NCBI GenBank assembly: GCA_004794785.1
Contig: SJOL01008902.1
Coordinates: 492,149 to 556,148, forward strand
Direction: 5' to 3'
Source: Opisthorchis felineus
Taxonomy: Eukaryota > Platyhelminthes > Trematoda > Opisthorchiida > Opisthorchiidae
Length of the DNA: 64,000 nt
Of this stretch, positions 1 through 11,600 are shown piece by piece (the first letter of the stretch is position 1; each line of letters starts with the position of its first letter). A program made the translations under genes and the position numbers. Under the pieces are notes generated by a model that was given only the letters and a program-made list of their open reading frames with translations, was not told the origin of the DNA and searched no databases.

Positions 1-919
1 AACTGAAGTGCTCGTACCTGTCGGCCTAGTTGTTCTGGTGATTTTCTGTTTACATTTTAAACATTCTTATTCCTCATTGACCACGTTCACTTGGCGTTGC
101 TCTTTCTTTCGGCATGTCGTTATCCTCCATGTTCAAATCATGATTAATTGGTAACGGTTCAGGTTATATGCCACCAAAATTTCGGAAATAAATCAGTTAT
201 TTTCATATTAGACTCATGGGTCTAACAGGGAGAGCGATTTTTAGGTCGGCATGTTGAAGGGAATCTTAACCAAAAGCCGACCGGGGTATGCTGGGTTGGA
301 AGGCATTATCAGGTATATTAGGCCAAGAGGAACAATGATGTCAAGATGCTAAAATATAACTCCTTTTATTATGTGACTGTAACAAGCGCCACCAGATCTC
401 ACGATTAAGTAACACAACCCAGTGCATCAATCATCGTTTTTCCGACAGCTGGTTAAAATCTGTAATGAATGTGTTATGTTTTCTCCAGTATGATATGTCA
501 TATTCTGTGTCTAATCTGTGCAAGATGCGGCTGTTCGCGGTGTGCTAAAAGTAGTAGCCGAGAGGGTGACTTCCGGACAACTGCAAGCTAAATTTAAAGA
601 TGAGTAACAAGATGGGTTTATAATCTAATTCCTTCACTAAGAAACTAGGAATATTAGATTTTGTGACGGTGTTCAGATCACAAAAATGGTGATTTACAAG
701 ACCAGCCGGATGATTTCCGGCTAAAAGTTCTCAGGTAATTTGACAAATGTGCGTATCACGCCCCGACATTAACCCCAGGGCTATTCAAAAAAGGTCACTG
801 AAATACACCTGGTTCTCCATATTTGTTTTACTTGCTTCCTATTTTTCACAATTTACGACTTCTTATTGTGTGCCAGGCAAGACACCCTAGTTCTGCCTCA
901 TCCCGTGGTATTGTAAACT
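1..919. other. Left edge, no recognised feature
   Basis: No coding frame or RNA was recognised. A short stretch (about 311-336) shares the words TATTA..GCCAAGAGGAACAAT with 18687-18706, just downstream of the Penelope fragment at 17.9-18.6 kb, so part of this segment may be remnant of the same element's 3' region. Confidence 0.5.
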
Positions 920-2795
920 GCCATCTTCGAATTGTAATGGTCATATAATAATAATGTTTATTCTCAACTAGTCGGTGGCATACCATCATACGGTTACGGT
1001 CAGAATAAAGCAAGACCGGAGGGTTTGCGGGCACCGGGGATTGCGCAAAAAAGGACAGTGTCATAAACAGCGAACAATATCCGATGTACACTTGACTACG
1101 CCTAAACCGGCATGGGAAACGAAACACAGATGACAGACGTTTATCTTACTTTTGGGGAAACATACTGAGCTGAGAGAAGATCAAATCGTTAAGATATGAA
1201 GATGGCGAGCAAAGATAGAACAGGGGAGGGCAAAAGAGAGTTATCCTGCCTGGCGCATGATAGGAAAACTTCAAATTGCGAAAAATGAGAAACCAGAACA
1301 ACGAATCTGGTGCGGTAGCAGGATTGTCACGATTTGGCCGGTCACTTTGAACTAAAGTCTAAAACCACCGATGAGGCCTATTCGGCCTTCAACTCTTGGC
1401 CTTATGGCCAGGGCCACAAAAAGCGTAAGTAGGGATGATAAATTAGAGGAATCCAGCATAAATGGCAGCTGGAATCTCATGGTCACGGTGTACATTGAAA
1501 CTGCAGAAACTCACCAGGGTTATTGTTGGAGTGGGGTCGGGTGCAAAATCTCCTTGGGAGAGGGAGTTGGTGATGACGCACAAGACGAAACGCAAACTGC
1601 ACAGAAAATGACTGACTTTGTGAGGAGCATAGAATGAAAGTTAACGAGATGTTTATATCCGAACGGAAGGTTCAGCGGTTTGAAATGAACGCCTCTCCAA
1701 GGCGGCTGGGGTCAGGTGAAGAGTTTGTTCGCATTTGTAGGTAAGAGCACGAGTGGGCGAGAGGGCATCGTCAAAAGTGGGAAGTGAATAGTTGCGGGTA
1801 TGCTTTGAAACTGGGTATGGCAGTGTCGTGCCAGCACTGCAGTGACATATGTCGGTTTCTGGACAGCCCCGTGACTGAAGTCATGTTTAAGGTGATTGGG
1901 CTGGGATGTGCAATTCTGCGGGCAGTGGGATTTTCTTGGGTTGGCCCAAAGAATCCGCAGACGTAGAACAAGGCCATTGTAAGGTCGCAGGTTTTTGGGT
2001 CTGGATGGGGATCCCTCGGGTGTGAAGCGCAGATCGGATGCAGTGGATGGCAGCCAAACAGGGCGTCCGAATCAGGTGCGGCCAAAGGTCGAAGCTTGGG
2101 AAGAAGGGGGAGTAGGATGAGGTCAGTAAGTCCTGACGAGTTTTTGAGGCATCAGATAGGATGAAGTCCAAAAATAGAATAAAACTGAACGTTTACCACA
2201 ATTAGGGTGGTGACAGCAAGCGAATAAATGAGACAGGATAGGCGAAGATGTGTCATAGTAGCCTAGCGACAGAAAAAATCATTATAAGTACGCAGAGGCG
2301 TGATGTGGTAAGGGAACTCTAACCCAAAAACTAACGGGAGTAGAACTTCCGGGATGATTGACAAGATGTTTGGAAGGATATTCCGTGAGTTGGGCAATAC
2401 TGTAATCAACGAGGGAAAGTGAATGTATGAGTAGTGACCGCCAGAACTCGAAGCACTGCTATCAGCTTCAATCAACGAGTAGTGGATGGCGAAAAAGCCT
2501 TTGGTGCTAGCCTCGTGTGCTGGTAGTGGATGGTTTAGGAATCTCACTGCGAACATATCATTCATTTTTTATGTATCCACTCCTGGGAGCAGTAGGTAGG
2601 TGTGCGTTTTGTTTGATTGACGAGGTGGACTTTGGAGCCGTGCAGCCCCAATTATGACAAAGGCAGCTACATCTTTGTGTCGATGTAAGCCTTCGGCACC
2701 TCAGAGTGTTTCCAGGCTATCTCATGTGTTTTAAAGAATTTTTTGACATACAAAAGGCCAGTTTTTTGCCACCTATTGTTTGTGGCGTTGCCAGA
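920..2795 (-). repeat. Diverged dispersed repeat, copy A (inverted relative to copy B)
   Basis: The reverse complement of this interval aligns collinearly with 4645-6540 at roughly two-thirds identity by eye. Anchors (given as A reverse strand / B) include the AGGAGTGG.TACAT word, TTTTTCGCCAT, ATTCACTTTCCCTC / ATTCCCTTTCCCTC, the GCTTTTTGTG word, TTCAAAGTGACCGGC, and the block around GTATGCCACCGAC / GTATGCCACACAC. Open frames on the two copies are broken differently and match no protein I know. The interval is therefore annotated as a repeat, not genes. It could be an old non-autonomous transposon or a retroelement UTR. Confidence 0.75.
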
Positions 2796-4644
2796 GAAGT
2801 GACACAACCGGGGCGAGTCCGCTACCAGCAGCAACAAGCAGAAAACTACAGTGCTCCTTCATGGATTTCCTGAATTAAAGGCCCGACTGAGAACCACCGG
2901 CGATGAGTGACGCACCCGTGCAACTGGAGGGGTGGCAGGTATACGAACGCACCATGGTGCAACGTAACAGGGCGACCCTCCTTGTAGGGCGTACCCGACA
3001 ACCACACGAAGTTTACATCCCTCGCGCATGATAGCAGATCTTGCTTTAATTTGGTATGCTCCCCAAGCTGATCCTTAGGTGCACACCCAAATTTCTTCGA
3101 AAGCATAGTTTGAACAAGGTAAGCACTTTATGTTTTCTCATCTTACGGCATTTATTCAAAAACCTTGGAATCTCTCCAGACACTCCAAGTTTTGGTAAGA
3201 TTTGTCTAGGTGCACTAAATGTCTACTTTGGGCGTGGAATGCATATCTTTATTGGTTGTCATGAACGGGCATGCGGTCTCTGTCAAGACGGCGAGAAATT
3301 TTGCGGAAAAGTTGGTTTCCTCGCATGTTTTGTTTCTCTAGAAATATTTTAAAATAGCACGTGAACAAAAATTGTGTTGCCCTTGTACGCGCAAACTCAA
3401 AATGTAGCAGCCGCTCGCGACCTATGTACGAAAGGGCTCCCTATCATTGCAGCACGCGCCTTACCAGACAAAACCAAAAAATTCAATACAGTTAGTAATT
3501 TACCTGGATTTATTCACGATAGTGCGTGGCGGAGTTTTATCTTCACCGGTACACTGAGTCTTTGGTAGTGCCATGGGAAAGATTAGCAGGTTTGTTGGAA
3601 GCACAAAAAGACTGTACAATAGGATAGCCAGCACCTTGGAGTTCTGGTGCAAATTCAGCGGATTTAGACGGTCGTGTTGGCGCAGGTAACATGTTTGGTC
3701 CAGAAATAGTAGAGATATGGTAAACTACGGGGAAGCCACCAGATTGTGCATGGCAGTCGGGTTGCCGTCATCGCGATATCGTGAATCAGTCCGTGGACAG
3801 CGCCATACGCAAACGTCATGGATGGGTAGGTCGGGGCTGTCAAAGTAGTCAAGATTGGCATGGGAATGGTGATCACTTAAGATCATCATGGATCGAGAAT
3901 ATTATTGGGTCCATTGGGGGCAGGGTGTCGTTCATTGCCGCCATTCAAACGGAGCCACAGGATAGTCATTCTAGTATATGGATGGATTTCTTACATTGCT
4001 TGCTGCGCAGAAAGTGCTGCCAACTAATTCTGTTAGCCGACTGAGTCTAAAGGAATCAGTGGTTTATAGATTGCAGGGACAAGAGATCGGAGAAAAACGT
4101 TAGCTGCTTGGACTTGTTGCAGGCCTAGATGATTGGGTAACCTCAGAAGGCGCGGCTGCAGGCTAAGAAAAAGCGCATAAGCTTTGCAAAGCGAATCGGG
4201 TCGAAGGCGCCACCGCGCGCATTCAGTGTGTCTCTGTTAGGTTACACATTAGACAGCATTTCCATTCTGCTATAATTGGTGCTTTGAATACATGGGATGA
4301 TTTCCAGGAATATGTGCTATGGCCAGGGTAAGCATAAGCCAGCGACACAAGCGTTCAACAAAAGCTGCCTTCTTTATAGTTTTCCGTTTTCTTGACTGCA
4401 GAAGATGGAACATGAGGTTGAAAATGGGGTAGAGGAGGCCTTTGGAATAGGGATGAGCAGTTTAAAGATTTGTCGACCGTGAGCTCTTTCACATCGTTGG
4501 GGACAGGAGGTGCGGAAGGGGCGGACACGGCACGGGAAGAGTTGGTGGGTGTTCAGGGCTTGGCAGCCGGTCGGGTAGGAAAAAATGTTCATGGGCAGGC
4601 AAGGCGCATTTGGAGGATATAATGGTCCCAGGAGCCTCGTTTAA
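2796..4644. other. Spacer between the inverted repeat copies
   Basis: This stretch of about 1.85 kb lies between copies A and B. Similarity between the arms may continue weakly a few hundred bases into each side (about 2800-3050 against 4460-4640). No gene or RNA was recognised in the centre; open frames here are short and unconserved-looking. Confidence 0.5.
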
Positions 4645-6540
4645 CCGGCAACGATATGAACAACAAATGATGAAAAGCTGATCTTTCGTCTTTTAAAAAA
4701 TTAAAAAATGTACATGGGATAGCCTGAAGATACTCTGAAAAGTCTATGACGTATATGGACCTGCAAAGTTGTAGTCACCTTCGTCCTAGCTGTGGTTGCA
4801 CCGCACCTAATCCCATTTCATCAAACATAACACACACTTCTCTCTGCAGCCCCAGGAGTGGTTACATGGAATTAAAAATAAATTGCTAGCATTCAAGGCT
4901 GATACCTATAGGTTTTTTCGCCATGCATCAATTGTTGGTTGCAGCTGGTAGTCGTGCTCCGGAGGCTGTTGGCCCTTTCTCTTACATTCCCTTTCCCTCA
5001 TAAATTATGGTACTGTCCATCTCACGTGGTAAATTCCGGATAAACTACTACATCATTTTGGAGGTTATATCCACATCAGTCAGGACGTGTTTACTTCCCC
5101 CTACCACACACCTATTTGCATGCTCATACTGACTTTTGTCTTACTTCAATATCATCACGGTTACGAGCCGGTCCTTGGTTTATAGGCTACTAAGCGGGAC
5201 ATCGACTACTAGGTTACTAAGCAGGAATCCACCACCATCCATTTCAGTTGAACACCCGTAGTCATCACGCTAAGTTTATTTAATTTTAAGTCAATATTAT
5301 TTCTAATTTTAATCCCATATGATACCTCCTTAAACACACCAAGCCTTACCGATCTTGTCACATTCCTTCCTCTTTCCAAGCTTCGGACGCCGTGAAGAGT
5401 TGGTATCGACTCCACCTGGTCTGCGCTTTATATCTAAATGGACCTCCAACCAAATCAAAACTACCTATTATCCTACACCGGCTTTGTTCTACCTCTATGA
5501 ATCTCCTTGGCCAAATGAAGATCCCGCCGCCCACAGAATCGCACATCCCCAGTCCGATCAACTCACACGTGACGTCCTTCACGGGGCCGTCCGGAAACGA
5601 AAGTGCCAGTGTGATAATGACACAGTGCTGGCATACCCAGTCTTATGGCGCATGCACAACTATTCCCTTCCTACTCTTGACAGCGCCCTCCCGTCTACTC
5701 GTTCTTATCTCTGCAACTATGAACCCATTTTCACTTGGCCGCAGCCACACTGACACGAGTCCGTTTTAATTAGCTGAACCTTTCTTTCGAATCCGACCGT
5801 CCTGTTGGGTCTTAGATTTGTCCTCCTCACAATGCTTTTCTTCATAGTTCGCGTTCTGTATTGCGCGGTAGCACATACTCACTCTCCCACGAAAGTTTCA
5901 CACCCGACTTTGCTCTAAAAGCGACGCCAGTGTGTCTATACTGTTTCACTGTATACAGTGATTCTTATGTTAAAGCTACCATACACGTATTGCGAATTCC
6001 TCCACTTCATCCTTTCCCATGCTTTTTGTGACCCCAGTCATAAAGTCAACTGTTCTAGGCCACCTAGCCTCGGCAGTGTTTTATTTCATTCAAAGTGACC
6101 GGCTATATTACTGCAAAGCTGCTGTTTCACCAGATCCATTGTTTCAGTTCCCCAATTTTCGCAGTTTGCGGTTTCGTATCACGTGCAAGGCAGGTTGCGT
6201 TAGTTTCGCTTTTTCCGTTGCGTTGTTGCCAGCCAACGTCAAATTGTTACATTCTGGTCTTGCTTAGGTTTGGTACGTTCCCTAAAAGACAGGAAAACGG
6301 CTTATCTGCCCTTGATGTCCATTGTACGTTGATCTTGCCAGTTTAGGCATGACCGCATCGGCGTCGGATAATGCCCACTGTCTGTGTGACTTCCCCAGTT
6401 CCGCGCTACCCTAGGAACCCGCAAATCCCATTAGTTATGCTTATATTCTGACTGCGCCCGTAGGATCATGCCTGGCGGTATGCCACACACCGGATGGGAA
6501 CAAACAGCACCGTTATATTGGGGGTCAGGTTCCATCGAAC
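4645..6540 (+). repeat. Diverged dispersed repeat, copy B (direct orientation)
   Basis: Partner of copy A at 920-2795. Collinear similarity starts near GGCAACGATATGAACAACAA (4647), runs through CCCCAGGAGTGGTTACATGG, TTTTTTCGCCATGCATCAAT, CCTTGGCCAAATGAAGATCC, CACACCCGACTTTGC and TTCAAAGTGACCGGC, and fades after about 6530. No coding capacity was recognised. Confidence 0.75.
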
Positions 6541-8491
6541 CGCCTATAGAAGAATGTCTTAATTGGTGGAATCTTGGCACTGTATGTTAGCTGGAGGTGG
6601 GTTGAAGGATATTTGTTCCTGGGTTGGTAAAACGGAGTAAACCTTGCGGTCCCCATTTAGATAATCATAATCAGAGGCACTTAGATTGAATTTGTAGTGG
6701 CTGTCTTAGTCGTTAATGCATTCGAACATTTTAGACATTCTTGTGAAATTGGATATGGGAAGCGATACTTCAGCATTGGCGATTGGTTTGATGAGGCCCA
6801 AACCCATATGACAGATATGGAAAAGAGTCTCAAGGTATTCCAAAAAAGAAAACGGTCGTCAATGTTGCGTACGTAGGTTACATGGGAGAGTTTATAGCTC
6901 ATACCGGCTACTGAAGGTCACAAAATAGTCGGTCTACGGACGTAAACACAAGAGCTGACGATCAGCGTTGAAGGACGGAAACCCCAGTTGGCGAAAGTTC
7001 CACTGCAGTTGAGGATATGATGGTTCAAAGATATGATGAGGACAGCGGAGTTGTTGCTTTCATTAAGCTACAGGATCAGCATCGGGAGGCGGAAAAGAAG
7101 TGAAGTTAGGATTTCTTGGTCAAAATCAGCAAATCGAATTCAAGTAAGCACCCACTCGCCGGATCTTTGTTATGGTTAAATCCATGGGAAAACGTTTTAA
7201 GACTCATAAAATCTTTGAATTCCAAATATCAAGTCCCTACTACTTGGCCTTATGACTGCCAGGTGTTCACCTATCCATAGCCTTAATTTCACCGGGTACG
7301 ATATCGGTGTAAACGCGGATCCGGTATTACCACAACGGGACTAATTGAAGAAGTGGTATGTTAGCCTTTAAGGCAGTGAGAGGCCTGAACAATTTTGCCG
7401 AAGATATAAAAGAGAATAAATCAACTACACCTCTGCCATTTCAGCTTCATCACACAGGGAAACTGATTTACGGGAAACGAAACCGAGTTGCCGCTAATTA
7501 TGGTCCAATGGATAAATACAAACATTAAGCCAATGATGGTTTTATAATTTTCAAGCGCGGGCATGGTGAATCACCAGCGCACATGGTAATGCCGATGGAG
7601 GACCATCGTTGACCGTTGGATTGGGCCATAGTACATAGACGAGGTCTCACAATCAGCGGCGGGCAGAGATGGGGCCTTGTTTTTGAAGTAAGTAACCCAG
7701 ATAAGCGACAACGTACAGTTTTGAGTATGACGGGCAGTAGTTAGACATATTTTCCAGCAATATCATTGCACTGTATGACGTAATCCAGCCAAGTGACGGC
7801 ATACTTCCCAATAAGAAGGGCATCTCATTGGGATGCTGGTAATTCAAATGCAGATATCCGAACATGCCGCATTATCTCCTGGCATATTGTGCACATCTGA
7901 GAACAGGGATCATCTGTGGAGATGATGGCTTGCATCATTACTGCACAATTCAGTAAGATGTCTGCACCGATGGAACGCACGAAAATGGTTCGCGATACAA
8001 GGCCTCGCCCGGAAAACATAAAGGCACCATTTATGTACATGAGACGCCACCGAGGAAACAAACTAGCCGCCTTCTCTTTGGGAGGCGGGGAAAACACGAG
8101 TGACCCAACAGTGCTATCTGAAGCCTACCGGGCACAATATCTAGGCCTGTATCCTTCACCAACCACATCACACAATCCGGGCAGGGGGTAACTACGAGCG
8201 GCCTCCAACCAAATGAGCCTTCACGGAGGAGGATGTTCATCAACTTATGCACAAGGCACACCCCTTCAGCACACTGAGGCCAGTCGGGGTCCATACTGTA
8301 CGCTAGAAGCTTGGGTGAGAACCTTGATCCTGTGCATCGATCGCCGGATCCACGATGGCGATCAGCGAATTATCCAATCAGAGCGCTCAGTATTCCAACA
8401 CTCGCCTCTCTCTTGATTTACGTCCGTTGCTGACAGCAATATGTAGTTTCCTCGTTGGGACCTCGACACTTTTGACGGGCTTCAAACGGAG
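6541..8491. other. Upstream flank of the GDPD gene
   Basis: No recognised gene, RNA or repeat. It must contain the GDPD promoter and 5' UTR, but no TATA box, initiator or upstream exon could be identified with confidence. Minus-strand open frames at 7653-8294 are short and unassigned. Confidence 0.4.
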
Positions 8492-8664
8492 ATGATGACT
8501 GTTGTCGTTGGGCTGTTTGCCGGCTATGTCATAAGTTCCTTTGTGCTGCTACGACGTCCACATTTGTTGCACCAATCGAGAAATTTCCCCATACATGTCC
8601 AACATATTAGCCATCGTGGTGGTGCCGGTGAACGCATTGAGAATTCCATGGATGCCTTTCGAAA
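8492..8664 (+). CDS. GDPD1: GDPD exon 1 (start codon, membrane anchor, HRGG)
   Basis: The exon begins at the ATG ATG pair (8492/8495), encodes residues 1-57 plus two bases of codon 58, and ends before donor GTATGT. It holds the N-terminal hydrophobic segment [19 protein letters not shown] and the catalytic [10 protein letters not shown] block. The start was chosen because the length and hydrophobicity ahead of HRGG match the vertebrate family. No promoter or upstream exon could be recognised. Confidence 0.93.
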
Positions 8665-11600
8665 GTATGTTATACTTAGTGCTCCGAATTTGTAGTGCGG
8701 TGGTCAATGGAACCCAAATGCTGGAACTGGACTGCCATTTGACCCGTGATAATGAGGTGATAGTTTTTCACGATAGCGAGTTGATGCGTGCGACTGGAAC
8801 TGCTGGATGTGTTGCAGATTGTGAGTATGGCTCGTTGCCACCGTATCTGAATAAACTGCCTGTTACTTTTGAGCCTGGTAAGCTAAGCAACCCAATATAT
8901 CTCCTATCCATATTTCCTGTTTCCGTCTAAGCAACCTATGGTTGTATAGGGATTAGCGCCAAGATAGACAACTGCTTTGAGCAGTTTTTTTTCCTACACA
9001 TTCTATGATGCTGGAATTCGGGTTGTAGACTGGTAACTAAAGTTCGTTCAGGGTCATGTTGGAACCTCAATTTCTACGATACACGCACCGTATGCCACCA
9101 CCAGGTTGCTCATTTTCCGCCCAGTGTGTCAACGGCATTGCGATTGGAGGCAGTAAGCGGTCAGCAAGCAGCTCAGAGTTAAATAACCTCAGTTGATGTT
9201 TATCTGCAGACTACTGTGTTCTATTTCCATAGTCAAATTTATTTACTTTATTCCAATCAGAAGTAATTCGTCCTGCTATCGGAGGAAAGCTGACAGCGGG
9301 TGGTAAAGGTCATTAATAAACGGCCGCGTTCACTTCACTCCGTAGTTCCGCTCGAGGTACGGTAGAGGGAGTGAATCAATTTTCAGGGTAGTCCGGCTGC
9401 GAACCCTCCACGGTCGGAGGATTTCATGCGAAAGGGCAAATAACCTTTCCAGAGTTATATGCGCGATCAAAGAATAACCAGGACCTTTACGCACAAGAGG
9501 ACCCCCACGCTGGTGACTGGCGTTTCAACTGACAGATGTTGGCTGATGCTGTTAGCTTCCAGAAACGACCACATTACGGGTGTTTAGAAATGGATTATCC
9601 TTCCAATAAGTGTAGTCTCTGGACATGCACCTTTTAATCCCAGGTGAAACACTGAAGAATTTTACATACGTCGGTGGTTGTGTTAGCTCTTACGGCAATG
9701 TGTCTGACGAAGTTAGTTTCCGAATCACGTCTGCCAATTCGCTTCGCTTGTGGCCTTGACAAGATGCTACCACATAGACGCGGTGATTGGGCCTTTGTGC
9801 TACATGGCTGGAACATCATTCTACAAAATGTCACCATGTCCGAAAAACCAAAGTGGAAAAGCTGGGTTATCAGAAGGAGGATAGTCATCACCTGAATTCC
9901 ACTTAACCGTAACACTCAAAAGCTCATGAAGACCAACGAAATCTACCAGTGGTAACCGTGGTGAATCATCGATTGAAGCATCCCGAAGTGGAAGATTAAG
10001 GAGCAAGAGCCTATCAGAACTAATTTGAAACTCCTCCAACCTATCAATTCATGATTTTGGCAACCACACTAACCGACAAGAGCCGTTAATTGACACTCAA
10101 CACTGATCTAGTGCGCTAATGTGGAGACGTCTTACTGATCGGTTCTCCGTCTGCCTTAAAACCTGACCAACTTGATGACCTGCCTGCTTGGCCTGATGAA
10201 GCTTTCGTGTCAAAAAACGAAACTTTGCCCAATTAAAAATTACCGGTTGTTTACCAAACTCTTCTGAAACGAAGACTCCAGGATGGTCATGCATCTTGAA
10301 ACACTCAGGACGAAATAGGCTTTTTTATACTTTTCTCTCCAACAACAGCTCTCCGCCGTAAACCAACACTGTACTGGCAGTGAGCATGTGGATGAAACGT
10401 GGCAAAATGTGAAAGGTGCTGTGTTAGTGGCGTTCAATGCTGTCTGTCCAACTCCGATTCGAGCATAAGACAACTGGATGTCGTCGGGATCGCCATCCAT
10501 GATTGATGCCAGGAAAGCCATACCAGCAGGCAACGAGTAGGACGGCGCACGCAAATCCCTCAAACGCCAAATAGTGAAGAGTCTAAGGAAAGACCGAGAG
10601 CTTTCGTGGACATCGAAATCTCGGGAGATGGAGAAGGCTTTTTCTACGGGAAACAGCCGTGCCATATACCAACTGACACGATCGACTGGCCCTAGGAGAG
10701 CAGCGGTCAGTGAAACGATAATTGAAAAAAGGTGGCTCATTAATTCACTCGCAAAAACGTCGACTGCAAAGATGGGCTGCACACTTCGAAGAACAGTTTA
10801 GCTGGTCTCCTGCAACTTAGCCTGTGGAGGCAGTGTATATGGGCGAATAGAATGTAAACCTTAATCGCCCGTCAGAAGAAGAAGTAAAGTATGAAACGTC
10901 CGTACTGAAATGTGAGAAGGCACCAGGACCCGACGATCTGTGTCCAGTCCTGTTCAAAGGCGGAAAATCCCTGATGACCCATCTAACAAAGCTTATTCGT
11001 GCGGTATGGAGCGAAGAGAAAGTGCCTGCAGAATAGGGCATGTCGACAGTTATTCCTTTCTCCAAAAAGAATTCACAGACGCTGTGTGAAAACCACTGTG
11101 GTATCAGTCTGGTAGCCGTGACATCGAATGTGCTGTCTGGTCTTATCTTTCAAAGGTTGACTGAACACAGGGAGAGACAGATCCGTGAAAACCTACCTGG
11201 GTTCCGTCCTGAAAGAGGATGCATCGATCACATTTTCACCCTCCTACAGATTTTGGAACTGCAACACTGCTTCCAACGACCAACAATGGTTGTCTTCCTT
11301 GACTTGAAAGCTGCCTTTGACTATGGGGACCGTCAGGACTATGGCAGTGTCTGTGGAGCAAATGTGTCCGCTATAAATTCTTGACCCTCCTTAAGGCACT
11401 GTACGCCAACTCGCGAGTCCGTATGAAGGTCTACAGGAAGCTGTCACCTGACTTCACCACATCAAGTGGTGTTAGACAGGGCTGTCCTCTTTCACCATTC
11501 CTCTTCAACTTCGTCATTGATACGATTATGGATGACTTACTACCAGCTTGTAGTGCCTGTGGAGTCGGAGCGCTCCGTGGGCATTCGCTCGCAGATATCG

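Noticed and set aside
1771..2171. Overlapping minus-strand frames of about 100 codons
   Set aside because: They fall in repeat copy A. The homologous frames in copy B are shifted and stopped elsewhere, so no conserved protein exists.
10240..10782. 180-codon minus-strand frame
   Set aside because: It is the antisense shadow of the LINE linker region on the plus strand, which carries the recognisable LINE blocks.
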